Shown here: positions 18,502-27,150 of the stretch, one piece after another
How positions within the stretch are numbered: the first letter of the stretch is position 1
Layout of the letters: each line of letters begins with the position of its first letter
NCBI GenBank assembly: GCA_040385245.1
Contig: JAZKHT010000009.1
Location: 71,197-135,196, forward strand
From: JAZKHT01 sp040385245
GTDB taxonomy: Bacteria; Pseudomonadota; Alphaproteobacteria; Rhodobacterales; Rhodobacteraceae
Direction: 5' to 3'
Length of the DNA: 64,000 nt
The notes under the pieces: generated by a model
Database searches by the model: none
Told to the model about the DNA's origin: nothing
Seen by the model: the letters and a program-made list of their open reading frames with translations, nothing else
Translations under genes and position numbers: made by a program

Positions 18502-19650
18502 ATGCCCGTCCTGCCCACCCTGAAAGCGGCGCGCCCCGCGCTTGCCGCCTTTGCCGCGATGGGTGTGCTGTGGGGCACATTTGCCGCCGTGCTGCCCGAC
18601 CTCAAGACGATGCTTGGCGTGACCGAGGCGCAGCTTGGCCTGTTGATGCTGGGTGCGCCGCTTTGCGCGGTGACGGCGATGCTGCTGGCACCGGGAACGG
18701 GTGCGCTTCTGGGCCGGGTGGCGCTGCCGGTGGCCACCCTTGGCATGGCGCTGGCCTTTGCCCTGCCGGGGCAGTCGGCGGCCCTGTGGCAGTTCGTGGC
18801 CTTCATCGGCCTGTGCGGGGCGACCACCGGCACGCTGGATGTGCTGATGAACGCCCGCGTGGCGGCCCTTGAAAACGAACGGGGCCTGCACCTGATGACG
18901 CTGTGCCACGCGGCCTACAGCTTTGGCTATGCCGGGGGCGCGATTGCCACCGGTGTCATGCGCGGCGCGCAGTGGTCACCGGGCGCGGTGATGGGGGCAA
19001 CGGCGCTGGCGGCGGGATTTCTGGCGCTGCTGACGTGGGAGCGTGACGGCGCGATCCACGGCCTGCGTCGGCCAAAGGGGGCCAAGGGCGGCCAACTTGG
19101 CCTGATGCCCGTCATTGGCGGCGGGATCGTGCTGATCGCCTTTTTGACGGAAAACGCGGCGGAAAACTGGTCGGCGCTGCATATCGAGAAATCACTGGGC
19201 GGATCACCGTCCGAAGGGGCGATGGGACCTGCGGCGATGGCGCTGACAATGGGGCTGTCCCGGTTGGCGGGTCAGGGGCTTGTCACCCGGCTGAACCCGT
19301 TTCGGGTTCTGACGGGGGGCGCGCTTATATCGGCCATCGGCGCATTGGGCGCGGCCTTGGCCACCAGCCCGGCTATGGCCTATGCCGGGTTCATCGTGAT
19401 GGGCATCGGATCATCGGTGATCGCGCCAACCGCCTTTTCGCTGGTGGGCCGTCTTGCCGATCCGTCGGCCCGCGCGCGGGCGGTGGCGCGGGCCACCTTG
19501 CTGGGGTATTTTGGCTATTTCTTTGGCCCGCCCACGCTTGGCTTTCTGGCAGGCGCGTTCGGTCTGCGCTTTGCCTTTGTCTTTGCCGCCGCGATGTTGA
19601 TGAGCGTGCTGGTCCTTGCCCCCCTGATGGCGCGCAACCGTCACAGGTAG
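18502..19650 (+). CDS. MFS transporter
   Basis: A 382-aa membrane protein with about twelve hydrophobic helices, rich in Gly and Ala, beginning with a short cytoplasmic tail (MPVLPTLKAARPALAAF). It has the two-halves-of-six layout of the major facilitator superfamily and resembles the FucP/YbjJ-like branch. The substrate cannot be told from sequence. It is a single gene converging on the LldD-like gene. Confidence 0.8.
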   Translation: MPVLPTLKAARPALAAFAAMGVLWGTFAAVLPDLKTMLGVTEAQLGLLMLGAPLCAVTAMLLAPGTGALLGRVALPVATLGMALAFALPGQSAALWQFVAFIGLCGATTGTLDVLMNARVAALENERGLHLMTLCHAAYSFGYAGGAIATGVMRGAQWSPGAVMGATALAAGFLALLTWERDGAIHGLRRPKGAKGGQLGLMPVIGGGIVLIAFLTENAAENWSALHIEKSLGGSPSEGAMGPAAMALTMGLSRLAGQGLVTRLNPFRVLTGGALISAIGALGAALATSPAMAYAGFIVMGIGSSVIAPTAFSLVGRLADPSARARAVARATLLGYFGYFFGPPTLGFLAGAFGLRFAFVFAAAMLMSVLVLAPLMARNRHR

Positions 19651-19697
19651 GGTTTGGCATCGACGGTTTCCCGGCGGTGCCGGAACTTTCGTCGAAG

Positions 19698-20861
19698 TCA
19701 GGCCCAGTCGGCTTCAAAATCCTTGGGGATCAGCAGGTTCTCGCGCCGCAGGTTGTGGACATCCCGCTCGCCGCACAGCGCCATCGAGATATCGAGTTCT
19801 TTCTGGATGATCTCTAGCGCGCGGGTTACGCCCGCCTCGCCCATGGCACCCAGACCATAGATGAAAGATCGGCCGATGTAGGTGCTTTTCGCCCCCAAGG
19901 CCAGCGCCTTGAGCACGTCCTGGCCCGACCGGATGCCACTGTCGAGGTGAATTTCCACCCGGTCGCCCACCGCCTGCACGATGCTTGGCAGCATCCTGAT
20001 CGACGACACCGCCCCGTCCAGTTGACGCCCGCCGTGGTTGGACACGATGATCGCATCCGCGCCGAAATCGGCGGCCAACCGGGCATCATCTGCGTCGAGT
20101 ATGCCTTTCAGGATCATCTTGCCGCCCCATTTGTCGCGGATGCGGGCGATCTTGTCCCAGTCAAGCTGCGGGTCAAACTGTTCATTCGTCCAACTCATCA
20201 GGCTGGAAATATCACCGACGTTCTTGGCATGGCCGACGATATTGCCAAAGGTGCGCCGCTTGGTGCGCAGCATGTCGATGCCCCAGCCCCATTTGGTTGC
20301 AAGGTCCATGATCACCGGCAGCGTCATGCGGGGTGGGGCGGACAGACCGTTCTTCAGATCCTTGTGCCGCTGGCCAAGGATTTGCAGATCCAGCGTCAGC
20401 ACCAGCGCTGAACACCCCGCCTTGCGGGCGCGTTCGATGGCCCCGTCGACAAATTCTTCGTCCTTCATCACATACAGCTGAAACCAGAACGGCGCGGTCG
20501 TATGGGCGGCAATATCCTCGATCGAGCAGATCGACATCGTCGACAGAGTGAACGGCACGCCGAACTTTTCCGCCGCCCGCGCCGCCTTGATCTCGCCGTC
20601 GGCGCACTGCATCCCGGTCATGCCCACCGGGGCAAGGGCCACGGGCATGGCGACCTTTTGACCGATCATCGTGGTTTCGGTGGTGCGGTCCGACATATCG
20701 ACGGCCACCTTCTGCCGCAGGCGCAGCTTGGCGAAATCGTCGGTGTTGTCGCGGAAGGTCTGCTCGGTGTAGCTGCCGCTTTCGCAGTAATCGAAGAACA
20801 TCTTGGGCGCGCGGCGTTTGTACAGGCGCTTCAGATCGTCGATGCAGGTAATGACGGGCAT
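19698..20861 (-). CDS. lldD: FMN-dependent alpha-hydroxy-acid dehydrogenase (L-lactate dehydrogenase LldD-like)
   Basis: A 387-aa TIM-barrel flavoenzyme. It starts MPVITCIDDLKRLYKRRAPKMFFDYCESGS and has the active-site block IIVSNHGGRQLDG with the catalytic His and substrate Arg, then HLDSGIRSGQDVLKALALGA for FMN phosphate binding. It oxidises L-lactate or a related 2-hydroxy acid and passes electrons to the respiratory chain. ATG 20861 is the family start; a longer frame runs into the trpA gap. A GntR-type inverted repeat lies just upstream. Confidence 0.85.
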   Translation of the reverse strand: MPVITCIDDLKRLYKRRAPKMFFDYCESGSYTEQTFRDNTDDFAKLRLRQKVAVDMSDRTTETTMIGQKVAMPVALAPVGMTGMQCADGEIKAARAAEKFGVPFTLSTMSICSIEDIAAHTTAPFWFQLYVMKDEEFVDGAIERARKAGCSALVLTLDLQILGQRHKDLKNGLSAPPRMTLPVIMDLATKWGWGIDMLRTKRRTFGNIVGHAKNVGDISSLMSWTNEQFDPQLDWDKIARIRDKWGGKMILKGILDADDARLAADFGADAIIVSNHGGRQLDGAVSSIRMLPSIVQAVGDRVEIHLDSGIRSGQDVLKALALGAKSTYIGRSFIYGLGAMGEAGVTRALEIIQKELDISMALCGERDVHNLRRENLLIPKDFEADWA

Positions 20862-20875
20862 GGTCCACTCCGGGC

Positions 20876-20898
20876 ATTGGTCAAATGCTTTTACCAAT
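20876..20898. promoter_or_regulatory. Inverted repeat upstream of lldD, GntR/LldR-like
   Basis: ATTGGT (20876-20881) and ACCAAT (20893-20898) are perfect inverted half-sites, 15-37 nt upstream of the lldD start. TTGGT/ACCAA half-sites are typical of FadR-branch GntR regulators such as LldR and PdhR, although their usual spacer is shorter than the 11 nt here. Confidence 0.45.
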
Positions 20899-20933
20899 CG
20901 AACGCAGTTGCCACAACTCCCATTACAGGGGGA

Positions 20934-20957
20934 TTGGCGGCCCGAAGGGACCGCCAA
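20934..20957 (-). terminator. Hairpin downstream of trpA
   Basis: TTGGCGG (20934-20940) and CCGCCAA (20951-20957) form a 7-bp stem with a 10-nt loop, 54-77 nt past the trpA stop on the minus strand. No clear T-run follows, so confidence is low. Confidence 0.35.
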
Positions 20958-21010
20958 ATCTGCCGCCGCAAGTGCCGTGACTTGGATTTTGGTGCCCCGC
21001 AGCGACCGGG

Positions 21011-21802
21011 TCAGGCCGCGTGCGCGCCCGCCGCCAGTGCCGCCACATTCGCCAACACCTCGGCCACGGGTTTGCCCGCGCCGATGTCCTTGACGATGGC
21101 TGACCCGACGACGCAACCATCCGCCACCCCTGCAATGGCGCGGGCGCTGTCGGGGCTGTTGATGCCAAAACCGACGATGATCGGCAGGTCAGTCTTGGCC
21201 TTGATCCGCGTGACTTCGGGCGCAACGTCGCCCGCTTGTGCCGCCGCAGCCCCGGTGATGCCCGTGATCGAGACGTAGTAGACAAAGCCCGAGGTGTTTT
21301 GCAGCACCTTGGGCAGGCGCTTGTCATCGGTCGTGGGCGTGGCAAGGCGGATAAAGTTCAGCCCCGCCGCCTGTGCGGGCAGGCACAGTTCGGCGTCTTC
21401 TTCGGGTGGCAGATCGACGACGATCAGCCCGTCAATCCCGGCCTCTTTCGCCTGTTTCAAAAACAGGTCCACGCCGCGCGAATAGATCGGGTTGTAATAC
21501 CCCATCATCACGATGGGCGTCGTGGTGTCGCCCGCCCGAAAGTCACGGACCATTTGCAGCGTCTTGTCGACCGTCATGCCCGCCTCAAGCGCGCGCTGAC
21601 CGGCAAGCTGGATGGTCGGGCCATCGGCCATCGGATCGGTAAAGGGCAGACCGATTTCGATGATGTCCACCCCCGCTGCCGGAAGCCCCTGCATCACCGC
21701 AAGCGAGGTGGCGACATCCGGGTCACCCGCCATGATATAGGCGACAAAAGCTTTGCGGTGATCGGCCCGCAGCCGCGCGAAGGTGTCGTCGATTCTGGTC
21801 AT
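21011..21802 (-). CDS. trpA: Tryptophan synthase alpha subunit
   Basis: A 263-aa TIM barrel that cleaves indole-3-glycerol phosphate to indole and glyceraldehyde-3-phosphate, working with TrpB. Diagnostic blocks are VDIIEIGLPFTDPMADGPTIQ (catalytic Glu), VMMGYYNPI, GLIVVDLPPEE (catalytic Asp) and VGFGINSPDSA. ATG 21802 (MTRIDDTFARL) is the family start; a codon 12 residues upstream was rejected. trpB is not in the window. It is a stand-alone gene on the minus strand here. Confidence 0.95.
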   Translation of the reverse strand: MTRIDDTFARLRADHRKAFVAYIMAGDPDVATSLAVMQGLPAAGVDIIEIGLPFTDPMADGPTIQLAGQRALEAGMTVDKTLQMVRDFRAGDTTTPIVMMGYYNPIYSRGVDLFLKQAKEAGIDGLIVVDLPPEEDAELCLPAQAAGLNFIRLATPTTDDKRLPKVLQNTSGFVYYVSITGITGAAAAQAGDVAPEVTRIKAKTDLPIIVGFGINSPDSARAIAGVADGCVVGSAIVKDIGAGKPVAEVLANVAALAAGAHAA

Positions 21803-21869
21803 GTCCGCCCCATCCTGCCTAACCATTGCGGTTTGCACGGGCGGGGACGGAAAATCAATGCCCGGCAGG

Positions 21870-22292
21870 CTATTCGTCCTGTTCCTGTTTCGGCGTGACC
21901 GAGATCATCCAGTGGGTCCCGAACCGGTCACGCACCATGCCGAAACCGGGGGAAAAGAACGTGGGCGCAAAGGGCTGATTGACGGCACCCCCCTCTGCCA
22001 GCCGGTCAAAGACGCGCGCACCCGTCGCTGCATCCGGCACAGTCTGCATGATCGACACCGAAGCCTGCGGCTGACCCTCCATCCCGGGCGGGAAATCCGA
22101 TGCCATCAGGGTGCCTCTGCCCAGCGTCAGTTGCCCGTGCATGATGCGCGTACTGGACCGCCAGTCCGCAGGGGTATCCGGCCCTTCGGCATAGCGCATC
22201 AGTTGCAGGTCGGTGCCACCGAACACATCGGCGTAAAAGGCCAGCGCCTCGGCGCAGTGGCCCTGAAAGTGGATATAGGGCATCGTCGGCAT
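21870..22292 (-). CDS. VOC-superfamily (PhnB-like) protein
   Basis: A 140-aa glyoxalase/bleomycin-resistance-fold protein. It begins MPTMPYIHFQGHCAEALAFYADVFGG and ends FGMVRDRFGTHWMISV, the usual first and last strand motifs of the PhnB-like 3-demethylubiquinone-9 methyltransferase-like group. Members are small dimers, often metal binding, of mostly unknown role. ATG 22292 starts at the first strand; an ATG eight codons upstream is possible. No functional link to the neighbours is evident. Confidence 0.75.
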   Translation of the reverse strand: MPTMPYIHFQGHCAEALAFYADVFGGTDLQLMRYAEGPDTPADWRSSTRIMHGQLTLGRGTLMASDFPPGMEGQPQASVSIMQTVPDAATGARVFDRLAEGGAVNQPFAPTFFSPGFGMVRDRFGTHWMISVTPKQEQDE

Positions 22293-22347
22293 GCTGCGTC
22301 CTTTCTGCTGCGTCAAAGCTACCCCAGCCGCCCCGAGTCGCGAAAGC

Positions 22348-22376
22348 TTGATAACCCCGGCCCGCCAAACTAGAAG
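22348..22376 (+). promoter_or_regulatory. Possible sigma-70 promoter of ychF
   Basis: TTGATA (22348-22353), a 17-nt spacer and TAGAAG (22371-22376) lie just before the GGAGAG ribosome-binding site of ychF. Judged by eye only. Confidence 0.3.
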
Positions 22377-22399
22377 CGCCCGGTGAACGCAGGAGAGCG

Positions 22400-23500
22400 A
22401 TGATGGGTTTCAAGATGGGGATCGTGGGGCTGCCGAATGTCGGCAAGTCCACGCTGTTCAATGCGCTGACGCGCACCGCCGCCGCACAGGCCGCGAACTT
22501 CCCCTTTTGCACCATCGAACCCAACGTGGGCGAGGTGGCCGTCCCCGATGCCCGACTGGACAAGTTGGCCGCCATCGCCGGATCAAAACAGATCATCCCG
22601 ACGCGGATGACCTTTGTCGATATCGCTGGCCTTGTCCGTGGCGCGTCCAAGGGCGAAGGTCTGGGCAACCAGTTTCTGGCCAACATCCGCGAATGTGACG
22701 CCATCGCCCACGTTCTGCGCTGTTTTGAAGATGGGGATATCACCCACGTCGAAGGCCGCATCGACCCGGTAGCCGATGCCGACACCATCGAAACCGAACT
22801 GATGCTGGCCGATATGGAGTCAATCGAACGGCGTCTGGCCAATCTGGCGCGCAAGCTGCGCGGCGGCGACAAGGACAGTCTGGATCAGGATCGCCTGCTG
22901 CGTCTGGCCCAATCCGCGCTGAACGACGGCAAACCTGCCCGCACCGTCAAAGTGTCCGCCGACGACGCCCGGGTCTGGGACATGCTGCAACTGTTGACCG
23001 CCAAGCCCGTGCTGTTCGTCTGCAACGTCGAGGAATCGAGCGCTGCCAGCGGCAACAGCCAATCCGCCCGCGTCGCAGACATGGCAAAGGCGCAAGGCGC
23101 GGCATCGGTCGTGATCTCGGCCCGGATCGAGGAAGAGATCAGCCAGCTTGCCGATGACGAGGCGGCGATGTTTCTGGAAGAGATGGGCCTGCACGAGGCG
23201 GGTCTGGATCGCCTGATCCGTGCAGGCTACGAATTGCTGGGTTTGCAGACCTATTTCACCGTCGGCCCGAAAGAGGCCCGCGCCTGGACGATCGCAAAAG
23301 GCACGCTCGCCCCGCAGGCCGCAGGCGTGATCCACGGCGATTTCGAAAAGGGCTTCATCCGCGCCGAAACCATCGCCTATGACGACTACATCGCCGGCAA
23401 GGGCGAGGCTGGCGCGAAAGAGGCCGGCAAGTTCCGGGTCGAGGGCAAGACATACGAGGTAAAGGACGGCGACGTCCTGCACTTCCTGTTCAGCGGCTGA
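22400..23500 (+). CDS. ychF: Redox-regulated ATPase/GTPase YchF
   Basis: A 366-aa Obg-family P-loop protein. G1 is GLPNVGKSTLFN, then NFPFCTIEPNVG, G3 DIAGLVRGASKGEGLGN, a coiled-coil insert around residues 130-180, and a C-terminal TGS domain (AWTIAKGT ... DVLHFLFSG). YchF binds ribosomes and prefers ATP. Start is ATG 22400 or the adjacent ATG 22403; a GGAGAG site precedes both. A well-conserved core gene just upstream of tRNA-Ser. Confidence 0.95.
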   Translation: MMGFKMGIVGLPNVGKSTLFNALTRTAAAQAANFPFCTIEPNVGEVAVPDARLDKLAAIAGSKQIIPTRMTFVDIAGLVRGASKGEGLGNQFLANIRECDAIAHVLRCFEDGDITHVEGRIDPVADADTIETELMLADMESIERRLANLARKLRGGDKDSLDQDRLLRLAQSALNDGKPARTVKVSADDARVWDMLQLLTAKPVLFVCNVEESSAASGNSQSARVADMAKAQGAASVVISARIEEEISQLADDEAAMFLEEMGLHEAGLDRLIRAGYELLGLQTYFTVGPKEARAWTIAKGTLAPQAAGVIHGDFEKGFIRAETIAYDDYIAGKGEAGAKEAGKFRVEGKTYEVKDGDVLHFLFSG

Positions 23501-23611
23501 CGCCCTCCACGCCCGCCTGCGCTCTAATCCGAAAAATGCCGCAACAAGCCCGCCGCCGTCGCATCCTTTCCCCTTGCCCCCTTTCGGCGCTTTCGCTAAA
23601 CCCGGTCCGTC

Positions 23612-23701
23612 GGAGGCGTGGCTGAGAGGCCGAAAGCACTCGGTTGCTAACTGAGCGTAGGGGGAACCCTACCGTGGGTTCGAATCCCACCGCCTCCGCC
23701 A
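23612..23701 (+). tRNA. tRNA-Ser(GCU)
   Basis: A complete class-II tRNA. The acceptor stem GGAGGCG pairs with CGCCTCC (23691-23697), followed by discriminator G and an encoded CCA. The anticodon arm is CTCGG-TTGCTAA-CTGAG with anticodon GCT. A long variable arm (GTAGGGGGAACCCTAC) marks a serine tRNA, and the T arm contains GGTTCGAATCC. It stands at the border between core genes and the accessory region, so it is a likely integration site. Confidence 0.96.
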
Positions 23702-23727
23702 CTTGCCCTCACTAAAGCGTTCTCCCC

Positions 23728-23750
23728 ATCCGGATGCAGCCGGATTTTTT
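23728..23750 (+). terminator. Rho-independent terminator of tRNA-Ser
   Basis: ATCCGG (23728-23733) pairs with CCGGAT (23740-23745) across a 6-nt loop and is followed by a T-run (23745-23750), 27 nt after the tRNA. Confidence 0.75.
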
Positions 23751-24004
23751 CGTTGCTTTCGGGGGTTATGCGGGTTGGGCTGTTAACCGGCCCACTCCCC
23801 AAAGGGCGCGCACGCGTTCTCTCCGGGCCGATATTCTCCGGACCTGTTAACCGCACGAGTTCCGGTTCGTTTCAAGTATCACATTGATATTGATGAATTT
23901 TCAGCGTGATTTTGACATTGTTCGGCGTTCAGTTCCGATTGGATAGAAAAGGAACCGGGATCGGAAATCATGCGGCTGCACCTTTGCCCGGCGTCCCAGA
24001 CAAC
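23751..24004. other. Gene-free junction between core genome and accessory region
   Basis: About 250 nt, more AT-rich around 23865-23960 than its surroundings. I see no convincing ORF and no copy of the tRNA 3' end that would mark an attachment site. Confidence 0.5.
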
Positions 24005-24025
24005 AAAAGGCCTGCGAACGGGCCT
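24005..24025 (-). terminator. Terminator downstream of hsdM
   Basis: Read on the minus strand: AGGCC, an 8-nt loop, GGCCT, then TTTT. It sits 31-51 nt past the hsdM stop and probably ends the long minus-strand transcript. Confidence 0.55.
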
Positions 24026-24055
24026 GCCCGAGGCCGACACATCGACAACTCTATG

Positions 24056-25999
24056 TTATTCAACGCTTTCTGCCGACAGCTGTGCTGCAAGATCATCAGC
24101 GACCAAAGCTGATAGCCTCGCTAAGGCATCACTCACGATGCGGCCCTGTGCGTTGATGCTCTCGATGATCTCCGTGGGCGTGCGACTGTCAACTTGGGCC
24201 ACGACGTTCGGATTGACGGCCTTCAAATCGAACACTGCCGCGTCGATGTTTGCGGCCTGCGTCTCAAGATCGCGGTATGCTTTCTCCGCCTCTGCGATCT
24301 TGATGGTCAGCGCATCTATATCCTCACCAGCAGCTTTGCCCTTTTTCAAGCGCTTGAGGTCTTCCTTGAGGTCGACAACTTCGTCCTTGAGCTGCCTTGC
24401 CTGATCGAGGAGAGGCTTCATTTCCTCCCGAGCCTTTTCTCGACGCGCGGCGAAATCAACCGTCCAGGAAACCGGGCTGTCTGCGCCCGGCGTGCCCATC
24501 TGAGAAAGCATCCGGGCATAGCTCGGATATGGCGTGCCGGCATTTGCCTCGTCTTCTTGCCACTCTGCAGTCAGTGTTGAAGGCAGCGCGGCATCGGGCA
24601 GAACACTGCCGTCCTTGCCGAAGCCAAAATGGGCCAACGTAAGGGGCGTCTTCTTGCCCACCTTCACGTTCGACAGGTCATAGTACCAGATTTTTTGGGT
24701 TTTCTTGCCCTTGGTAAAGAACAGCAGGTTCGTCTTGACGCCCGCCCCGGCGGTCGAAAACACACCGCCCGGCAAGCTGACGATCGCCCAAAGGTCGCAT
24801 TCATCGACCAGCTTGCGCTTGGTCTCAACGAAAGAGCTTTCATTCGTCCGGAACAGCATGCCTTCGTCCAGGACGATGGCGCAGGTGCCCTTAGGTGCCA
24901 ACTCACCCAGAATGTCCTGCACGAACAGGACCTGCGTGGAACTGGTCTCGAATGCAAAGTTCTTCTGGGCGTCCTTGCCTTCCTTTCCGCCGAAGGGCGG
25001 ATTGGTCAGGATCACGTCGAACTGCTTCGGAGCCTTGTTGAACAGGGCGGCATAGGTCGCGCGGCGGGTCAGGGAGTTGCCATGCCAAAGGTTGGGCTGG
25101 TCGATGCCATGCAGCACTAGGTTGGCCAGCGCGATCGGCAGCACCAGGTTCTCTTTCTCGCGGCCGAAGAACGTGTCGTGCTTCAGCGTCTCGATGTCCG
25201 TGCTCAGCGGGCTTGAACCGAGATTGCGTGCGATGTGTTCATAGGCGATGGCAAGGAAGCCGCCCGTGCCGCAGCATGGGTCATAGACGGTTTGCCCCAG
25301 CGTGGGCTTGACCGTGTGAACCATGGCCCGGATCACCTCGCGCGGGGTGAAGAACTGGCCACCGTCCGAGTTCTTCTCGCCCATTTTCAGCAGCAGGTCC
25401 TCGTAGACCTGACTCAGCGTGAAGAAATGGGTGTCATCGACGTTGTCGGTGCTGATTTCATGCACCTTGTCGAGGATGTCGCGCAGGTTCGTTTCCGAGT
25501 CCACGCGCACCTTTTCGACGGCCGTCATGATGCGGCCGATGATCCGTTGCTTTGGGCTTGCCACCGGATTGGGCAGCTTGGTCAAAGGGTCGATATCAAG
25601 GCTGTGGAGGTGCGGCAGCAGCTCATCGTTGATGAAGGCAAACAGCTTGCCGTCCCCCGCCGCGAACAGTTCCTGCCGTTTCCAGCCATAGGGCTTGCCC
25701 TCGTCGGTCTTGGGGTGACCCAGTTTATCAGACCACGGGGCCGCCCAATCCTGCCAGCGAAAGGGGCTGCGCAGCGCTGGGGCAAAGACTGCGCCGACAA
25801 CGGCGGCTTTCTCCTGGTCTCGCGCTTCCTGTGCGTCCAGCAGCCGCAGGAACAGGATCCAGGTCAGTTCTGGCACATACTGCAGCGCACTGGCACAGTT
25901 TGACCGGCGCATGACATCGCAGATGCCTTTGACAAAGGCCGAAAGCGACTGGGTCGAGGCGATGGCCTTGGGTTTCTTTTCTTTCTTTGGGCGGGCCAT
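24056..25999 (-). CDS. hsdM: Type I restriction-modification DNA methyltransferase HsdM
   Basis: A 647-aa N6-adenine methyltransferase. An N-terminal HsdM helical domain precedes the SAM motif I YDPCCGTGGFLA (about residues 239-250) and catalytic motif IV NPPFGG (333-338). A coiled-coil tail near 530-600 (LKDEVVDLKEDLKRLKKG) should pack against HsdS. It methylates the HsdS-specified site to protect host DNA. It is last in the hsdR-hsdS-hsdM order, two nt after hsdS. Longer than many HsdM proteins because of the extended C-terminus. Confidence 0.92.
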   Translation of the reverse strand: MARPKKEKKPKAIASTQSLSAFVKGICDVMRRSNCASALQYVPELTWILFLRLLDAQEARDQEKAAVVGAVFAPALRSPFRWQDWAAPWSDKLGHPKTDEGKPYGWKRQELFAAGDGKLFAFINDELLPHLHSLDIDPLTKLPNPVASPKQRIIGRIMTAVEKVRVDSETNLRDILDKVHEISTDNVDDTHFFTLSQVYEDLLLKMGEKNSDGGQFFTPREVIRAMVHTVKPTLGQTVYDPCCGTGGFLAIAYEHIARNLGSSPLSTDIETLKHDTFFGREKENLVLPIALANLVLHGIDQPNLWHGNSLTRRATYAALFNKAPKQFDVILTNPPFGGKEGKDAQKNFAFETSSTQVLFVQDILGELAPKGTCAIVLDEGMLFRTNESSFVETKRKLVDECDLWAIVSLPGGVFSTAGAGVKTNLLFFTKGKKTQKIWYYDLSNVKVGKKTPLTLAHFGFGKDGSVLPDAALPSTLTAEWQEDEANAGTPYPSYARMLSQMGTPGADSPVSWTVDFAARREKAREEMKPLLDQARQLKDEVVDLKEDLKRLKKGKAAGEDIDALTIKIAEAEKAYRDLETQAANIDAAVFDLKAVNPNVVAQVDSRTPTEIIESINAQGRIVSDALARLSALVADDLAAQLSAESVE

Positions 26000-26001
26000 C
26001 T

Positions 26002-27150
26002 TTACATCTCGAATGCTTGGGCAAGGATCTTTTGCGGAAGCAAATCAATCTCGGCCAGTTTGGATTTCAGGGCGCGTTGAAGGGGCTTCAGTTCCCGCAG
26101 CGCGCGCGATGCTTTTTCCTGTGCCTCGGGACTGGGCAGGTCGATCTTGCCGTCGGCAAGGCGGTTGAACAGCATGCGTTCGCGCACGGCCCCGCGGGCA
26201 AGGGACAAGATGCATTGCGCACCCAGTTCCGAGCGCAGCCAGTGATAGAACCACCTGCTGTCAACGAGACCGGGCTTGCCGCGTAGGGCCACATAGTCGG
26301 GGCTGGTGATACCGGGCGCATCGTCGTCGTCCACAAAGGCGATTGAGCCGATCAGGATGCGCATCGGATTGTAGAAAACAGTGCCGGGCGTGACAGGCTT
26401 GTATTTGGGGGCCATCTTGCCGGGCTGTTCCTTTGCCGGTGCCAAGCCTTCGCGCGTGGCGCCCAGCACCGGATGGTCAGCCCAAGACGCACCGATGCCT
26501 TGCTTGACCTCTTCCAGAACATCTCCCAACAAATATGGCTTTGTCGGGGTGTTTCGGATGGTGTCGATGACGATTGCGCCCGCGAGGTTTGAGATTTCAC
26601 GGAATTGCAGTACCGCGGCTTCACGAGCCAGATGCGTTTCGTCCAGTTTGCACTTGATCACCCTAGCGACTTCTTGTTGGCGCTCGGGTGACGGGAGCTC
26701 AAGCTCAATTCTTCGTAGTTTTCCTGTTGGAACCCTTGCACGAGTTGCACCTTGCGCATGCCGACCAATTTCGCGCCGCATAGACGGCGAGTTAAGTCGA
26801 TAGCTTAGCCAACTTGGGTCTGCGACCTTCGGATCTGGACGAATAATGCACACATCGACCGCCGTTATTGCTTCTTGTCCCAGATCAGGAAAAACGCATG
26901 TACGACCCATGGGATCCGGCATACGCGCGACCAGAACATCGCCAGCCTTGAGAGCTGTGCAGCCCAGACGAACAAAGGTATCAGAGTTGATGTAGCGTGC
27001 TGACTTATTGAGAAAGACACCATCACCAATATCGGCGAGTTGGATCAATCTAATCCCGCCAGTTGGGTCTTGGTCGCTGGTTTCAATCCAGTCTCCGTCC
27101 CCAATAAGTCCACCGTTTCCTATTACTGCTTCAAGGGTGACGCTCTTCAT
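26002..27150 (-). CDS. hsdS: Type I restriction-modification specificity subunit HsdS
   Basis: A 382-aa protein with two divergent target-recognition domains and conserved helical spacers (RRIELELPSPERQQEVARVI at the first junction; KIDLPSPEAQEKASRALRELK at the C-terminus). Each TRD reads half of a bipartite site. ATG 27150 is supported by a 4-nt overlap with the hsdR stop; a longer frame upstream is antisense-like within hsdR. The site cannot be predicted without a database match. Confidence 0.88.
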   Translation of the reverse strand: MKSVTLEAVIGNGGLIGDGDWIETSDQDPTGGIRLIQLADIGDGVFLNKSARYINSDTFVRLGCTALKAGDVLVARMPDPMGRTCVFPDLGQEAITAVDVCIIRPDPKVADPSWLSYRLNSPSMRREIGRHAQGATRARVPTGKLRRIELELPSPERQQEVARVIKCKLDETHLAREAAVLQFREISNLAGAIVIDTIRNTPTKPYLLGDVLEEVKQGIGASWADHPVLGATREGLAPAKEQPGKMAPKYKPVTPGTVFYNPMRILIGSIAFVDDDDAPGITSPDYVALRGKPGLVDSRWFYHWLRSELGAQCILSLARGAVRERMLFNRLADGKIDLPSPEAQEKASRALRELKPLQRALKSKLAEIDLLPQKILAQAFEM

